NCBI RefSeq assembly: GCF_040363165.1
Contig: NZ_BSRG01000005.1
Coordinates: forward strand, 1 to 64,000
Length of the DNA: 64,000 nt
Direction of reading: 5' to 3'
Source of the DNA: Thermus sp. LT1-2-5
Lineage (GTDB): Bacteria > Deinococcota > Deinococci > Deinococcales > Thermaceae
Shown here: piece after piece, positions 43,510-51,580 of the stretch
Position numbering within the stretch: position 1 is the first letter of the stretch
Layout: each line of letters begins with the position of its first letter
Made by a program: the position numbers and the translations under genes
The notes under the pieces: generated by a model
What the model saw: only the letters and a program-made list of their open reading frames with translations
Told to the model about the DNA's origin: nothing
The model's database searches: none

Positions 43510-45327
43510 GTGTTGACGGACCGGAAACGCCTAGGGGTCCTGGTTCTGTTGGGGGGAGGGCTCACCTTCCTCCTCTGGTACCTGGCCCCCTGGGCCGTAC
43601 CCCACCGCCTCTTCGGCGGCGAAGGCGTCCTCCTGAACCCCTTCGGCCACCACCTGCCCCAAGGGAGCCTCCCCCAAGGCTACCGGGACGGCTGGCTTTA
43701 CCCCCTCTTCTATCTTGGCCTGGTCTGGCTCGGCCTGAGCCTCCTCCTCCCCTGGACCAAGGCCGGCCCCCGGGGGCTTTACCTGGCGGGGGCTTTGGGG
43801 CTTGGGTTTTTCCTCCTGGTTTATGTGCTTTTCCAAGGTAGCGTGGCCGAGGTGAACCGCCTGGCGGAAAGGCCGGCGCTCCGCCGCTACAGCCTGGGCC
43901 TAGGGAGCTACGCCACCTTGGCCTATAGCCTCTACCTCCTCCTCCTCGCCCGCACCTTTTCCCCAGGGGGCCTCGCCTTTTTGGTGCGGCGGCGGGGGGT
44001 GGTGGTGCCCCTTTTCTCCTTGCTCCTCGCCTCCCTCTTGGGAGGGGTCATGGTGGCGGTGCTTAAGGAAAGCCCCGGGGAAGCGGGCTCTTGGCGGGAG
44101 GCCCTCATGCTCAAGCTGGATCTCATCACCTACACCTACCAGCTCCTTTATAGCCCCCTGGTGAACCCCTCGGGCTTCCTACAAAGCCTCCTTCTGGCCA
44201 CCCCCCTCATCTTCACCGGCCTCGCCGTGGCCTTGGGCTTTAGGGGCGGCCTGTTCAACATCGGCGCCCCGGGCCAGCTGATCCTTGGGGCCATCGCCGC
44301 CATGCTGGTGGGGGTGTACCTGCCGGGACCCAGGTGGCTCGTCCTGCCCCTGGCCATCCTGGCCGCCGCGGTGGCGGGAGGGCTTTGGGGAGCCTTGCCG
44401 GGCTGGCTCAAGGCCCGTTTTGGTGCCCACGAGGTAATCAACACCATCATGTTCAACTACATCGCCGCAAGCCTCTTCCTCTTCCTCATCTCCGCCAACG
44501 AGTACAAGTTCTTCGGCCAAACCCTCTACCTGCCCTTCAAGTACCCAGGCTATGAGGCGCGGAGCTACGAGGTCCGCCCCGAGGCCCGCTTGCCCCACTG
44601 GACCGAGCTGGTGGCGCCGGGCGGGGAGCTTTCCTTCGCCTTGCCCTTGGCCTTCCTCCTGGGGCTTCTCGGCTACTTCTTGGTACGGAAGAGCCTGGGG
44701 CACCGGGTGCTTGCCGCCCTCCTCCTTGGGGTCGTGGGGTATGGGCTTGGGGGCCTTCTCCCTGGACCCCAGGTGGCCTTCGGCCCCGACCTCACCTCGG
44801 TGCGGCTCAACGGGGCCTTCCTCCTCGCCCTCTTGGCCCTGCTCTTCTTCCACTTTTACGTCTTCCGGACCGTGGGGGGGTACGAGCTGCGCGCCCTGGG
44901 CCTCGCCCCCAAGGCAGCGGAGTACGGGGGGGTGCTGGCGGGGCGGAAGATAGTTCTCATCCTGTTCCTAGCGGGGGCCTTGGCAGGGCTTGCCGCCACC
45001 CACTACGTGCTGGGTGGGGGGATTGACGAGTACCGCCTAAAGCAGTCCCTCCCCTACTCCGTGGGGTTTGACGGCATCGCCGTGGCCCTCATGGGCCAGA
45101 ACACCCCCCTAGGGGTGGGGCTTGCCGCCTGGCTTTTTGGCATCCTCCTCACCGGGGGGCTTCAGGTGAACCTGCAGCTTGGCATCAGCCGGGAGCTGGT
45201 CTCCGTCTTGCAGGCCCTCATCGTGCTCTTCATCGCCGCTGGGGGCTTTTTGCCCCGCTACTTCACCGATCCCCTTAGGGCGGCGGAGGTGGAGCTGCGG
45301 GAAGAGGGGAAGGAGGTGCGGGCGTGA
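43510..45327 (+). CDS. BMP-family ABC transporter permease (NupP/YufP-like), extended
   Basis: A 605-aa membrane protein. The C-terminal ~400 residues form a BPD_transp_2-type permease: FTGLAVALGFRGGLFNIGAPGQLILGA is the typical core (part: FNIGAPGQLILGA), with HEVINTIMFNYIA, LGLAPKAAEYGG and DGIAVALMGQNTPLGV. Canonical NupP is ~350 aa; here about 200 extra N-terminal residues add five or six helices. Relatives import nucleosides, autoinducer-2-like or purine compounds together with a BMP lipoprotein and a double ATPase, neither of which is in this window. It overlaps the second permease as GTGA. The start is the GTG fixed by the leaderless promoter. Confidence 0.88.
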   Translation: MLTDRKRLGVLVLLGGGLTFLLWYLAPWAVPHRLFGGEGVLLNPFGHHLPQGSLPQGYRDGWLYPLFYLGLVWLGLSLLLPWTKAGPRGLYLAGALGLGFFLLVYVLFQGSVAEVNRLAERPALRRYSLGLGSYATLAYSLYLLLLARTFSPGGLAFLVRRRGVVVPLFSLLLASLLGGVMVAVLKESPGEAGSWREALMLKLDLITYTYQLLYSPLVNPSGFLQSLLLATPLIFTGLAVALGFRGGLFNIGAPGQLILGAIAAMLVGVYLPGPRWLVLPLAILAAAVAGGLWGALPGWLKARFGAHEVINTIMFNYIAASLFLFLISANEYKFFGQTLYLPFKYPGYEARSYEVRPEARLPHWTELVAPGGELSFALPLAFLLGLLGYFLVRKSLGHRVLAALLLGVVGYGLGGLLPGPQVAFGPDLTSVRLNGAFLLALLALLFFHFYVFRTVGGYELRALGLAPKAAEYGGVLAGRKIVLILFLAGALAGLAATHYVLGGGIDEYRLKQSLPYSVGFDGIAVALMGQNTPLGVGLAAWLFGILLTGGLQVNLQLGISRELVSVLQALIVLFIAAGGFLPRYFTDPLRAAEVELREEGKEVRA

Positions 45328-46247
45328 GCCTGGACGCCGCCTTCCTCACCGCCCTATTCCTCTCCACCCTGCGCCAGACCACCCCCCTCCTCTTCACCGC
45401 CTTGGGGGGGATGTTCTCGGAAAGGAGCGGGGTGGTGAACATCGCCCTCGAGGGCATCATCCTCTTCGGGGCCCTCACCGCAGCGGTGGTGGTGGAGCGC
45501 TTCGAGGCCGCCTTGGGCCCGGGGCCCCACCCCTGGCTCCCCTGGGTGGGGGTCTTGGCCGCCATGGCTGTGGGGGGCCTGGTGGCCTGGGTGCACGGGG
45601 TGGTTTCCATCCGCTACCGGGCGGACCAGATCATTAGCGGCACCGCCATCAACCTCCTGGCGGCGGGGGCCCCGAGCCTGGTCCTCACCTACTTCTACGG
45701 CAACGCCACCAGCTCCAAGGAGGTGGCGAACCGCCTCCCCCTCCTGGGCCCTGAGGGCTTTGCCCTCTCCCCCTTGGTCTACCTGGCCTTCCTCCTGGTG
45801 CCCTTGGCCTGGTGGGTGCTTTTCAAGACCCCCTTCGGCCTCCGCCTCCGGGCCGTGGGGGAGCACCCTGAAGCCGCGGACACCTTGGGGGTGAACGTGT
45901 ACCGCCTGCGCTACGTGGGGGTGGTGCTTTCCGGGGTCTTGGCGGGGCTTGCCGGGGCCTACCTGGCCATCGGCTTCCTCAACCAGTTCGTGCGGGGAAT
46001 GTCGGCGGGGATGGGCTTCATCGCCCTGGCGGCCATGATCTTCGGCAAGTGGCACCCCGTGGGCATCCTCTTTTCCACCCTGCTCTTCGGTTTCGCCTCG
46101 GCCCTGGCCATCCAGCTTCAGGGGACGGAGATCCTCCCCGCCGTCTTGGTGCAGGCCTTCCCCTACGTGGTCACGGTGCTGGTGCTGGCGGGCTTCATCG
46201 GGCGTAGCCGTCCTCCGGCGGCGGTGGGCAAGCCCTACGAGAAGTAG
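45324..46247 (+). CDS. BMP-family ABC transporter permease (NupQ/YufQ-like)
   Basis: A 307-aa permease with eight or nine helices. Signature stretches are LFTALGGMFSERSGVVNIALEGI, split here as TALGGMFSERSG and VVNIALEGIILFG, then SIRYRADQIISGTAINLLA, LRLRAVGEHPEAADTLG and SAGMGFIALAAMIFGKWHP. These are typical of the second permease of BMP-type nucleoside transporters. The GTG start lies in the stop of the first permease, so the heterodimer partners are translationally coupled. The gene's last 13 nt overlap the small minus-strand gene. Confidence 0.92.
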   Translation: MSLDAAFLTALFLSTLRQTTPLLFTALGGMFSERSGVVNIALEGIILFGALTAAVVVERFEAALGPGPHPWLPWVGVLAAMAVGGLVAWVHGVVSIRYRADQIISGTAINLLAAGAPSLVLTYFYGNATSSKEVANRLPLLGPEGFALSPLVYLAFLLVPLAWWVLFKTPFGLRLRAVGEHPEAADTLGVNVYRLRYVGVVLSGVLAGLAGAYLAIGFLNQFVRGMSAGMGFIALAAMIFGKWHPVGILFSTLLFGFASALAIQLQGTEILPAVLVQAFPYVVTVLVLAGFIGRSRPPAAVGKPYEK

Positions 46248-46504
46248 GGCTTTACCCGCTTCCGCAGCCTGCCGAAGCGGTAGAAGAGAAGGAGGACGCT
46301 CCCGTCAGGAAAGCGGAGCTCCACCCCCCTTCCCCTCAGGGCGAAGTCCAAAAGGCCCTCGGCCCCTTCCCCCTGGACGAAGCGGGCAAAGCCGTCCGCC
46401 CGCAGGTAGAGGAAGCCCCTTTCCAAAAAGACCTGGGCCTCCGTGGCCTGGCGGTTCAGGACCAGGCGGCGCACCCTTTGGGCGAAGGCCTGGGCCTGGG
46501 TCAA
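46235..46504 (-). CDS. Small uncharacterised protein
   Basis: An 89-aa, basic, alpha/beta protein with no family I recognise, ending KRVKPYFS. The TTG start overlaps the TGA of the flavin reductase gene (TTGA), the last link of a minus-strand series of 4-nt overlaps (holB - ricT - flavin reductase - this). The pattern makes it likely to be a real gene despite its size. Confidence 0.65.
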   Translation of the reverse strand: MTQAQAFAQRVRRLVLNRQATEAQVFLERGFLYLRADGFARFVQGEGAEGLLDFALRGRGVELRFPDGSVLLLFYRFGRLRKRVKPYFS

Positions 46505-47037
46505 GGGGTGAAGGCCTCCTCCCCCGCGCGGCCGTAAAGCCCCTTGCCGTAGTAGAGGAGGGCAAGGCCGGGCTTGGGCCGCTTCCTCTCATCCAAAAGC
46601 GCTTCTTCCTCCCACACCGCCACCACCTTCCCCACGAAAAGGTCGTGGTCGCCGAGGGTGCGCACTTCCAAAAGCTCCAGCTCGTAAGCGGCGTAGGCCC
46701 CTTCCAGGATGGGCACCCCCGTGTGGCCCTGGAAGTGGGGGGCCTGCCCCTTGTCCACCTCCCGGCCGGAAACGCTTCCCAACCACTGCACCAAGGCGGC
46801 TTGGGTGTAGGGGTGAAAGCTTGCGGAAAAGCGCCTAGCCTTAAGGAGGAGGCCGTGGGTAAAGCGCTTGGGGCTTAGGGAAACCCCAAAGAGGGGCGGG
46901 TCGGCGGAAAGGCCCGTGTTCCAGACGGCGGGGCAGAAGTTCACCCGCTCCCCAAGCCGCACCCCCACCACGGCGGGCACACCGGGGTAGTAGTGGTAAA
47001 AGCCGGGAATAGGGCCTTGGGGCAGGTAGCTTTTCAC
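46501..47037 (-). CDS. Flavin reductase-like FMN-binding protein
   Basis: A 178-aa split-barrel flavoprotein. It is very close to the T. thermophilus protein crystallised as a putative styrene monooxygenase small component (PDB 1USC, recalled): FYHYYPGVPAVVGVRL, NFCPAVWNTGLSADPPLFGVSLS, the substrate-loop FTHGLLLKARRFSASF and HDLFVGKVVAVW. It binds FMN/FAD and could supply reduced flavin to a monooxygenase, but none is nearby. It overlaps ricT by 4 nt. Confidence 0.88.
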   Translation of the reverse strand: MKSYLPQGPIPGFYHYYPGVPAVVGVRLGERVNFCPAVWNTGLSADPPLFGVSLSPKRFTHGLLLKARRFSASFHPYTQAALVQWLGSVSGREVDKGQAPHFQGHTGVPILEGAYAAYELELLEVRTLGDHDLFVGKVVAVWEEEALLDERKRPKPGLALLYYGKGLYGRAGEEAFTP

Positions 47038-47801
47038 GCCAGGTCCTCCTTGGAAACCTCCAGGCTCTTCCCCTCTTCCAGCAAGAGCTCCACCGTGCCC
47101 TTCAAGGGGTTCACCTTCTGCACCTTACCGCAGATGCCCGCCTTGGTGCAGGCCCGGGCGTTCCTTTTGGGAAGCTCGGCCAGAAGCTCCTGGTACACGG
47201 GGTGCTCGTAGGCCAAGCAGCAAAGAAGCCGCCCGCAGGGCCCCGAGATCTTCTCGGGGTTAAGGGGGAGTTGCTGGTCTCGGGCGAGCTTGATGGAAAC
47301 CTGGGCAAAGCCCTGGAGCCAGGTGGAGCAACAGCTCTCCATGCCGCAGGCCCCCAAGGCGCCCAGGTACTGGGCCTCCTCTCGAGGGCCTTCCGCCACA
47401 AACTCCACCCGGGCGTCATAGCGCCCGGCCAGCTCCCGGGTGAAGCGGCGCAGGTTCACCCGCTCCGCCGCAGCGTAGTGAACCAGGAGGTGGCGGCCGT
47501 CCAGGGTGAAGTCGCACCCCAGGACCTTGGCCTCCACCCTCTCTTCCCTAAGCCGGGCCCGTAGGTAAAAGGCCGCCTCCTCGGCCTTGGCCCGCAGGCG
47601 CGCCGCCTGGTCCAGGTCTTCCTTGGTGGCGAGGCGCACCACCTCGCCCTCCTCCCGGGCCTTCCGCGGGGGGGTGCGCACCTTGCCCACCTCGAGGCCC
47701 CGATTCGTGCGCACCACCACGTACGCCTCCAGGGGCGGGGGCTCCCCCTGGAAGGCGAAGTAGCGGAGAAGGGGGGTGCGGAAGCGGACGCCCACGGTCA
47801 T
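47034..47801 (-). CDS. ricT: PSP1-domain protein RicT (YaaT)
   Basis: A 255-aa protein with the PSP1 domain (~35-200). The many cysteines include GCDFT, CGMESCCSTW, GPCGRLLCCLAYEH and ACTKAGICGKV. In Bacillus, RicT forms a complex with RicA and RicF that binds two [4Fe-4S] clusters and helps RNase Y maturation of mRNA. Whether Thermus has the partners is not visible here. It lies next to holB, the same arrangement as in Bacillus (holB-yaaT), which supports the assignment. It overlaps both neighbours by 4 nt. Confidence 0.92.
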   Translation of the reverse strand: MTVGVRFRTPLLRYFAFQGEPPPLEAYVVVRTNRGLEVGKVRTPPRKAREEGEVVRLATKEDLDQAARLRAKAEEAAFYLRARLREERVEAKVLGCDFTLDGRHLLVHYAAAERVNLRRFTRELAGRYDARVEFVAEGPREEAQYLGALGACGMESCCSTWLQGFAQVSIKLARDQQLPLNPEKISGPCGRLLCCLAYEHPVYQELLAELPKRNARACTKAGICGKVQKVNPLKGTVELLLEEGKSLEVSKEDLA

Positions 47802-48607
47802 GCTTCTAAGTCTAAGGCCAAGCGGGCCAGGACCAGCTCAGGGTTCACGTAGCCCTCCAGGGCCTCGCGGGCGGACTCCAGGGCCAAAAGGGCCCTGGGC
47901 CTTTCCCTGAGGAGGGCGTGGAGGGCAAAAAACCCCTCCTCTTCCGCCAAGAGCTCCCGCAACAGCGCAAGCCGGGCCAAGGGCGGCGCCTTAAGGGCCT
48001 GGCGGGCCCGCTCCATCCGGGCCCGATGGGCCTCCGGGTCAGCCAGGGCACGGAAAAGCCGCCCCGGGGCCCCGGCGGCGTAGGCCAGAAGCTCCGGGTC
48101 TTGGGTGAAGGGAAGAAGCTTCTCCTCCGGCACGGGGCCGAAGGGTACCTCCAGGGCCCGGCTGGCCAGGGTGGAGAGGAGGGTGTCCCGGCTGGGGGCG
48201 ATGAGGACGATGCGCCCGTAGGAAGGAGGCTCTTCCAGGAGCTTGAGGAGGGCGTTGGCCGCCGTCTCGGTAAGGAGGTGGGCGGCATCGAGGATGGCCA
48301 CCTTCACCCGCTCCCGGGGGTGGGTGGCGAACCAGGCAAAAAGGGGCTCCACCTCCTCCAGCCGCACCTCCCTCTCCCCCCTTAGGCCCCGCTCCTTGGG
48401 CCCGATCTCCAGGAGGTCGGGGTGCTCCGCCAAGGGGGGCGGGGGGAAGCCCCGGTTGAGGCCCAGGGCGTACCAGCGGGCCACGGTGCGCCGCCCCACC
48501 CCCTCAGGCCCGGAAAAGAGCAGGGTGTGGGCGGCAAGGCGGGGCAAGAGGGCCAAAATCCCCTCGTGCCCGATTACTCCCCCCGGGTGAGGCGCGTGTA
48601 GAGCCAT
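47798..48607 (-). CDS. holB: DNA polymerase III delta-prime subunit
   Basis: A clamp-loader subunit of 269 aa. The N-terminal AAA+ domain has a degenerate P-loop SGPEGVGRRTVA (Arg in place of Lys-Thr), as expected for the non-hydrolysing delta-prime. VAILDAAHLLTETAANALLKLLEEPP is the conserved region (part: ANALLKLLEEPP), followed by APSRDTLLSTLASRALE in the sensor/SRC position; here the usual Cys is Ala. There is no four-Cys zinc module. It is short compared with E. coli (334 aa). The ATG overlaps the end of the phosphodiesterase gene by 34 nt. Confidence 0.9.
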   Translation of the reverse strand: MALHAPHPGGVIGHEGILALLPRLAAHTLLFSGPEGVGRRTVARWYALGLNRGFPPPPLAEHPDLLEIGPKERGLRGEREVRLEEVEPLFAWFATHPRERVKVAILDAAHLLTETAANALLKLLEEPPSYGRIVLIAPSRDTLLSTLASRALEVPFGPVPEEKLLPFTQDPELLAYAAGAPGRLFRALADPEAHRARMERARQALKAPPLARLALLRELLAEEEGFFALHALLRERPRALLALESAREALEGYVNPELVLARLALDLEA

Positions 48608-49296
48608 TCGGGAAACCCCTCCTCCCTAAGGCGCTGGGCCACCCGCTCCGCAGGGTAGGCTATGCGGAAGAACTCCACCTGGTTTCCCTCCCACAGGGCG
48701 AAGGCCGCCCCCGGCACCCGGTCGCGGGGCTGACCCACGGAGCCAGGGTTGACCAAAGCCCGCACCGTGGGGGGAAGGAGGAGCTCCCCCCCCTGGGCGA
48801 AGCTCTGGTAGCGCACCCAAGGCCTGGGGCCGGTGAGCTCCAAAAAGGCTCCCGCCAGGTGGGTGTGGCCGTGGAAGGCGAGCCGGGCCTCGGTGCAGCG
48901 GAAGCCCTCCCGGGCGAGTTCCAGCTCGTCCAGGTACTCCAGGGGGTCACAGGGGCTCCCGTGGACCAAAAGCGCCCCCTCCACCTCCCTTTGCCAGGGC
49001 CAGGAAGCGAGGAAGGCAAGGTGGGCCTGGGACAAGCGCGCCCGTTGCCAGGCCAGGATCTCCATCACCGCCCCCTCTAGGGGAAGCTGGTCTAAGGCCA
49101 GAAGCCAGGCGTCATGGTTGCCCAAGACGCAAAGGGCTTCCACCTCCCTAAGCCAGTCCAGCACCCGGTCCCCATCGGGGTAGTAGCCCACCGCATCCCC
49201 CAGGAAGAGAACCCGGTCAAAGGGGGGAGCCGCCTCCAGCACGGCTTCCAGGGCGGGCCAATTCCCGTGGATGTCCGAGAGGACCAGGTAGCGCAC
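48574..49296 (-). CDS. Calcineurin-like metallophosphodiesterase
   Basis: A 240-aa dinuclear-metal phosphoesterase. All blocks are present: SDIHGNWPALE (D8, H10), FLGDAVGYYPDGD, LGNHDAWLL, LVHGSP and HGHTHLAG. It resembles the YfcE/MJ0936-type small phosphodiesterases and the family of bacterial Ser/Thr phosphatases with a lone catalytic domain; the substrate is unknown. It leads the minus-strand series to holB and is divergent from the next gene across a 23-bp spacer. Confidence 0.9.
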   Translation of the reverse strand: MRYLVLSDIHGNWPALEAVLEAAPPFDRVLFLGDAVGYYPDGDRVLDWLREVEALCVLGNHDAWLLALDQLPLEGAVMEILAWQRARLSQAHLAFLASWPWQREVEGALLVHGSPCDPLEYLDELELAREGFRCTEARLAFHGHTHLAGAFLELTGPRPWVRYQSFAQGGELLLPPTVRALVNPGSVGQPRDRVPGAAFALWEGNQVEFFRIAYPAERVAQRLREEGFPEWLYTRLTRGE

Positions 49297-49307
49297 GGGG
49301 CTTAGGA

Positions 49308-49313
49308 TACCAT
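49308..49313 (+). promoter_or_regulatory. Leaderless-type -10 (TACCAT) of the 49320 gene
   Basis: TACCAT ends 6 nt before the ATG at 49320. TAGGAT (49303) overlaps as an alternative. The divergent phosphodiesterase gene starts at 49296. Confidence 0.4.
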
Positions 49314-49319
49314 GAGAAC

Positions 49320-49940
49320 ATGGCTTCTGCCCTCTTGGAAAGGCTTTCCTTGGACCTCGAGGCCTTCTCGGAGAAGGTGCGGGCCGGCCTGGACGAGTTC
49401 GGCACCCTCTACGCCTACCTGGAAGGAGGCCGGGGCGGGGGGACCACCCTCCTCCACGCCCCCTACGAGGAGGCCCTTCCCGTGCTCCAAGCCCTGAACG
49501 GCCTCGCCTTTCGCGGCCGCATCCTGTTGGCCTTAGACCCCTCCCCCCTTTCCCCCACCCAGGAAGGCTTACCCCTCACCGGGCCCACCCGCGCCCCCCT
49601 GGAGCACCTTCTTGGGCGCTTTGTCCCAGACCGTCTCCTTTTGGTCTTTCCCGGGGAAGGCCTGGGCCTGGCCTTTGCGGGCGGTAAGGAAACCGCCTCG
49701 GGCTGGCAACCCCTGGAGGCGGAGGAAGCGCCCCTCATCCTCCACGTGGAGGCCCCCACCGGCTTCACCTACCGGGAGGTGCGAAGCTACGAGCCCTGGG
49801 AAAGCCCTCCCTTGCCCGTGGCGCTCCCCCAGGTCCCGGGCCCTTACTGGGGGGAGGTGGGCCGCAAGCGGGGGATTCCCACCTACGGGGTGGGTCTGGT
49901 AAACTTGAGGCCAAGCCTGGAGGCGCTTTTTCGCCTCTGA
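49320..49940 (+). CDS. Uncharacterised protein
   Basis: A 206-aa, mildly acidic protein without signal peptide or membrane segment. The N-terminal ~35 residues are helical; the rest is alternating strands rich in Gly, Pro and Leu, for example FRGRILLALDPSPLSPT and PDRLLLVFPGEGLGLAF. No family is recognised. The following small membrane protein gene begins 14 nt later with its own SD, so the two may be co-transcribed. Confidence 0.65.
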   Translation: MASALLERLSLDLEAFSEKVRAGLDEFGTLYAYLEGGRGGGTTLLHAPYEEALPVLQALNGLAFRGRILLALDPSPLSPTQEGLPLTGPTRAPLEHLLGRFVPDRLLLVFPGEGLGLAFAGGKETASGWQPLEAEEAPLILHVEAPTGFTYREVRSYEPWESPPLPVALPQVPGPYWGEVGRKRGIPTYGVGLVNLRPSLEALFRL

Positions 49941-49954
49941 TAAGGGAGGGAAGC

Positions 49955-50155
49955 ATGGTTTATATCGCCCTTTTCGCCCTGGGAGCCGCTTTGGTGACCC
50001 TGCTATTCTACCTGATCCTGAACCCCCGGGTCCTCACCACGGAAGGCGAAACCTTTGACCTGCGCTTTATCCTCTTCATGCTCATCCTCATCGTCCTCTC
50101 CGCCGCCACCGTGGCCCTCATGCTCCTTTTGGGCCGGATGTACCATCTGGTCTAG
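49955..50155 (+). CDS. Small membrane protein with two helices
   Basis: A 66-aa protein with two predicted transmembrane helices (about 2-22 and 38-59) joined by a short polar loop with acidic residues (TTEGETFD). No family is recognised; the size is like that of small respiratory or transporter accessory subunits. The SD GGGAGGG lies 4 nt before the ATG. Its 3' 38 nt overlap the convergent gene. Confidence 0.7.
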   Translation: MVYIALFALGAALVTLLFYLILNPRVLTTEGETFDLRFILFMLILIVLSAATVALMLLLGRMYHLV

Positions 50156-50570
50156 CCGCCTGGACCACCGCCTCCGGGGGCAACTCGCCCCGGAGGTATT
50201 TTAGGTCTTTTTCCAGATAGCCCTCCGTGGCCTCGAGGACGGGCAAGAACTCCGGGGGAAACTCCCGCTTTAAGTGGTCCACGCACCGGAGAAGCCCCTC
50301 CACCAAAACCCGCTCCTGCTCTCGGCGCCGCTTGCCCCCCCGGAGGGCGCTATAGGCCAGGTGTTCCATCCGCCGCACCACGCAGACCCTAGGCTCCCCT
50401 CCCACCCCCTGGCAGGGAAGCCCCTCCGCCCCCCCGCAAACGGTGTAGGCCTCGGCGTAGCGGGGCGCAAGCTCGGGGTACCCCAAAAGGGCCAGCCCCA
50501 AGGGCCCTGCGTGGACCGCAGCCAGCCGCAGGTATAGGGCGTGGCGGGCGCGCCGGACCTCCACCTCCAT
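50118..50570 (-). CDS. Uncharacterised helical protein
   Basis: A 150-aa protein from the ATG at 50570, helical, with a Cys triad in its first half (VCGGAEGLPC and RVCVVRRMEHLAY). No family is recognised. The start is supported by TATCCT ending 6 nt upstream; a longer in-frame reading would run over the upstream gene and is low-complexity. It follows that gene by 23 nt and its 3' end overlaps the small membrane-protein gene by 38 nt. Confidence 0.62.
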   Translation of the reverse strand: MEVEVRRARHALYLRLAAVHAGPLGLALLGYPELAPRYAEAYTVCGGAEGLPCQGVGGEPRVCVVRRMEHLAYSALRGGKRRREQERVLVEGLLRCVDHLKREFPPEFLPVLEATEGYLEKDLKYLRGELPPEAVVQAARPDGTSGPKGA

Positions 50571-50576
50571 GCTCTC

Positions 50577-50582
50577 AGGATA
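50577..50582 (-). promoter_or_regulatory. Leaderless-type -10 (TATCCT) of the 50570 gene
   Basis: On the minus strand TATCCT (50582-50577) ends 6 nt before the ATG at 50570. Confidence 0.42.
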
Positions 50583-50593
50583 GGCCCGAAGCC

Positions 50594-51580
50594 CTAGGAC
50601 AAATGACCCCCTTCTTCCAGGCGAAAAGGGCTCCTTAGGCCCGCCAAGGCGATGGCCCGGGCCTCCTCCGGGGCGTAGGAGAGGGCTAAGACCCCCCGGT
50701 AAGCCCTTAGGGCCCTCTCCCGCTCCCCCGCCAGGTCCAATAGCTGGCCGAAGCGGGCGAGGACGTAGCCGGGAAGGTAGCCGGGATGCTGAAAGTCCGT
50801 GCGAAAGACCTCCTCCATAAGGCTGAGGGCCTGCTGCCACTCTCCCGCCGCCAGGTAGAGCTGGGCCGCCAGGTAAAGGGCCTCGGGGCTTCCGATGGCG
50901 AAGAGCCCTTCTAAAAGCGCCCCCCAGTCGTCCTCCTCCTTCAGCTGCCAGGCCCGGTCCAAAAGGGCCCGCTCCCGCTCCTTTTCCGTGGGGGTGTGGG
51001 CCTGGGGCAAGGCGTGGGGGAAGGCCTCCGCCAAAAGGGCGTAGTCCAAAAGCTCCGCCACCACCGCCCCTTCCTTCCCCGCCAAGGCCGCCTTCACCCC
51101 TTCCATGCGCCGGCGGCGGAAGCCCGTGGCCGGGCCTTCCCCAAAGGCCTCAGCGAAGCCCTGGTAGACCTCCCGCAGGCGGGAAAGAAAGGCCTCCGAG
51201 CCCAAGGTCTCGGAGGAAAGGGGGGTCTTGAGGAGGTCCAGCAAGGCCTCGTCAAAGGCCCGCATCCTCTTCAGGTAAGGCGCCCCGAGGGGGTGCTGGG
51301 CCAAGGCCTCGCGGAAGGCCTCCGCTTCCCCCTTGAGGTGGGCCTCCGCATCCAAGGGCACCACGGGGATGTTCCTTTCCTCCGCCCAAGGGAGGAGGTG
51401 GAAGAGAAGGGGATCCTCCTCCCGCCAGGTGCCTTCCCGCAGGGCCTCTTGCGAGTGGGAGGCCAGGTAGATGGCCTTGGGGCGTGCCTCCTCCAGCATG
51501 GCCAAAACCGTAGCCGCGTTGTAGCGTGGGTGCAGGATGTGGAAGGGCCCGAGGGAAGGAAGAAGGAGCATCCTCCCCAT
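50594..51580 (-). CDS. Uncharacterised protein with a TPR-like C-terminal part
   Basis: A 328-aa protein. The N-terminal ~110 residues are alternating strands and helices (MLLLPSLGPFHILHPRYN, PKAIYLASHS, IPVVPLDAEA), suggesting a Rossmann-like or erythromycin-esterase-like fold, but I cannot assign a family. The C-terminal third (~200-310) looks like two or three TPR hairpins. No signal peptide. Its 5' end is divergent from, and possibly overlaps, the MFS gene. A second in-frame ATG lies three codons downstream. Confidence 0.65.
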   Translation of the reverse strand: MGRMLLLPSLGPFHILHPRYNAATVLAMLEEARPKAIYLASHSQEALREGTWREEDPLLFHLLPWAEERNIPVVPLDAEAHLKGEAEAFREALAQHPLGAPYLKRMRAFDEALLDLLKTPLSSETLGSEAFLSRLREVYQGFAEAFGEGPATGFRRRRMEGVKAALAGKEGAVVAELLDYALLAEAFPHALPQAHTPTEKERERALLDRAWQLKEEDDWGALLEGLFAIGSPEALYLAAQLYLAAGEWQQALSLMEEVFRTDFQHPGYLPGYVLARFGQLLDLAGERERALRAYRGVLALSYAPEEARAIALAGLRSPFRLEEGGHLS

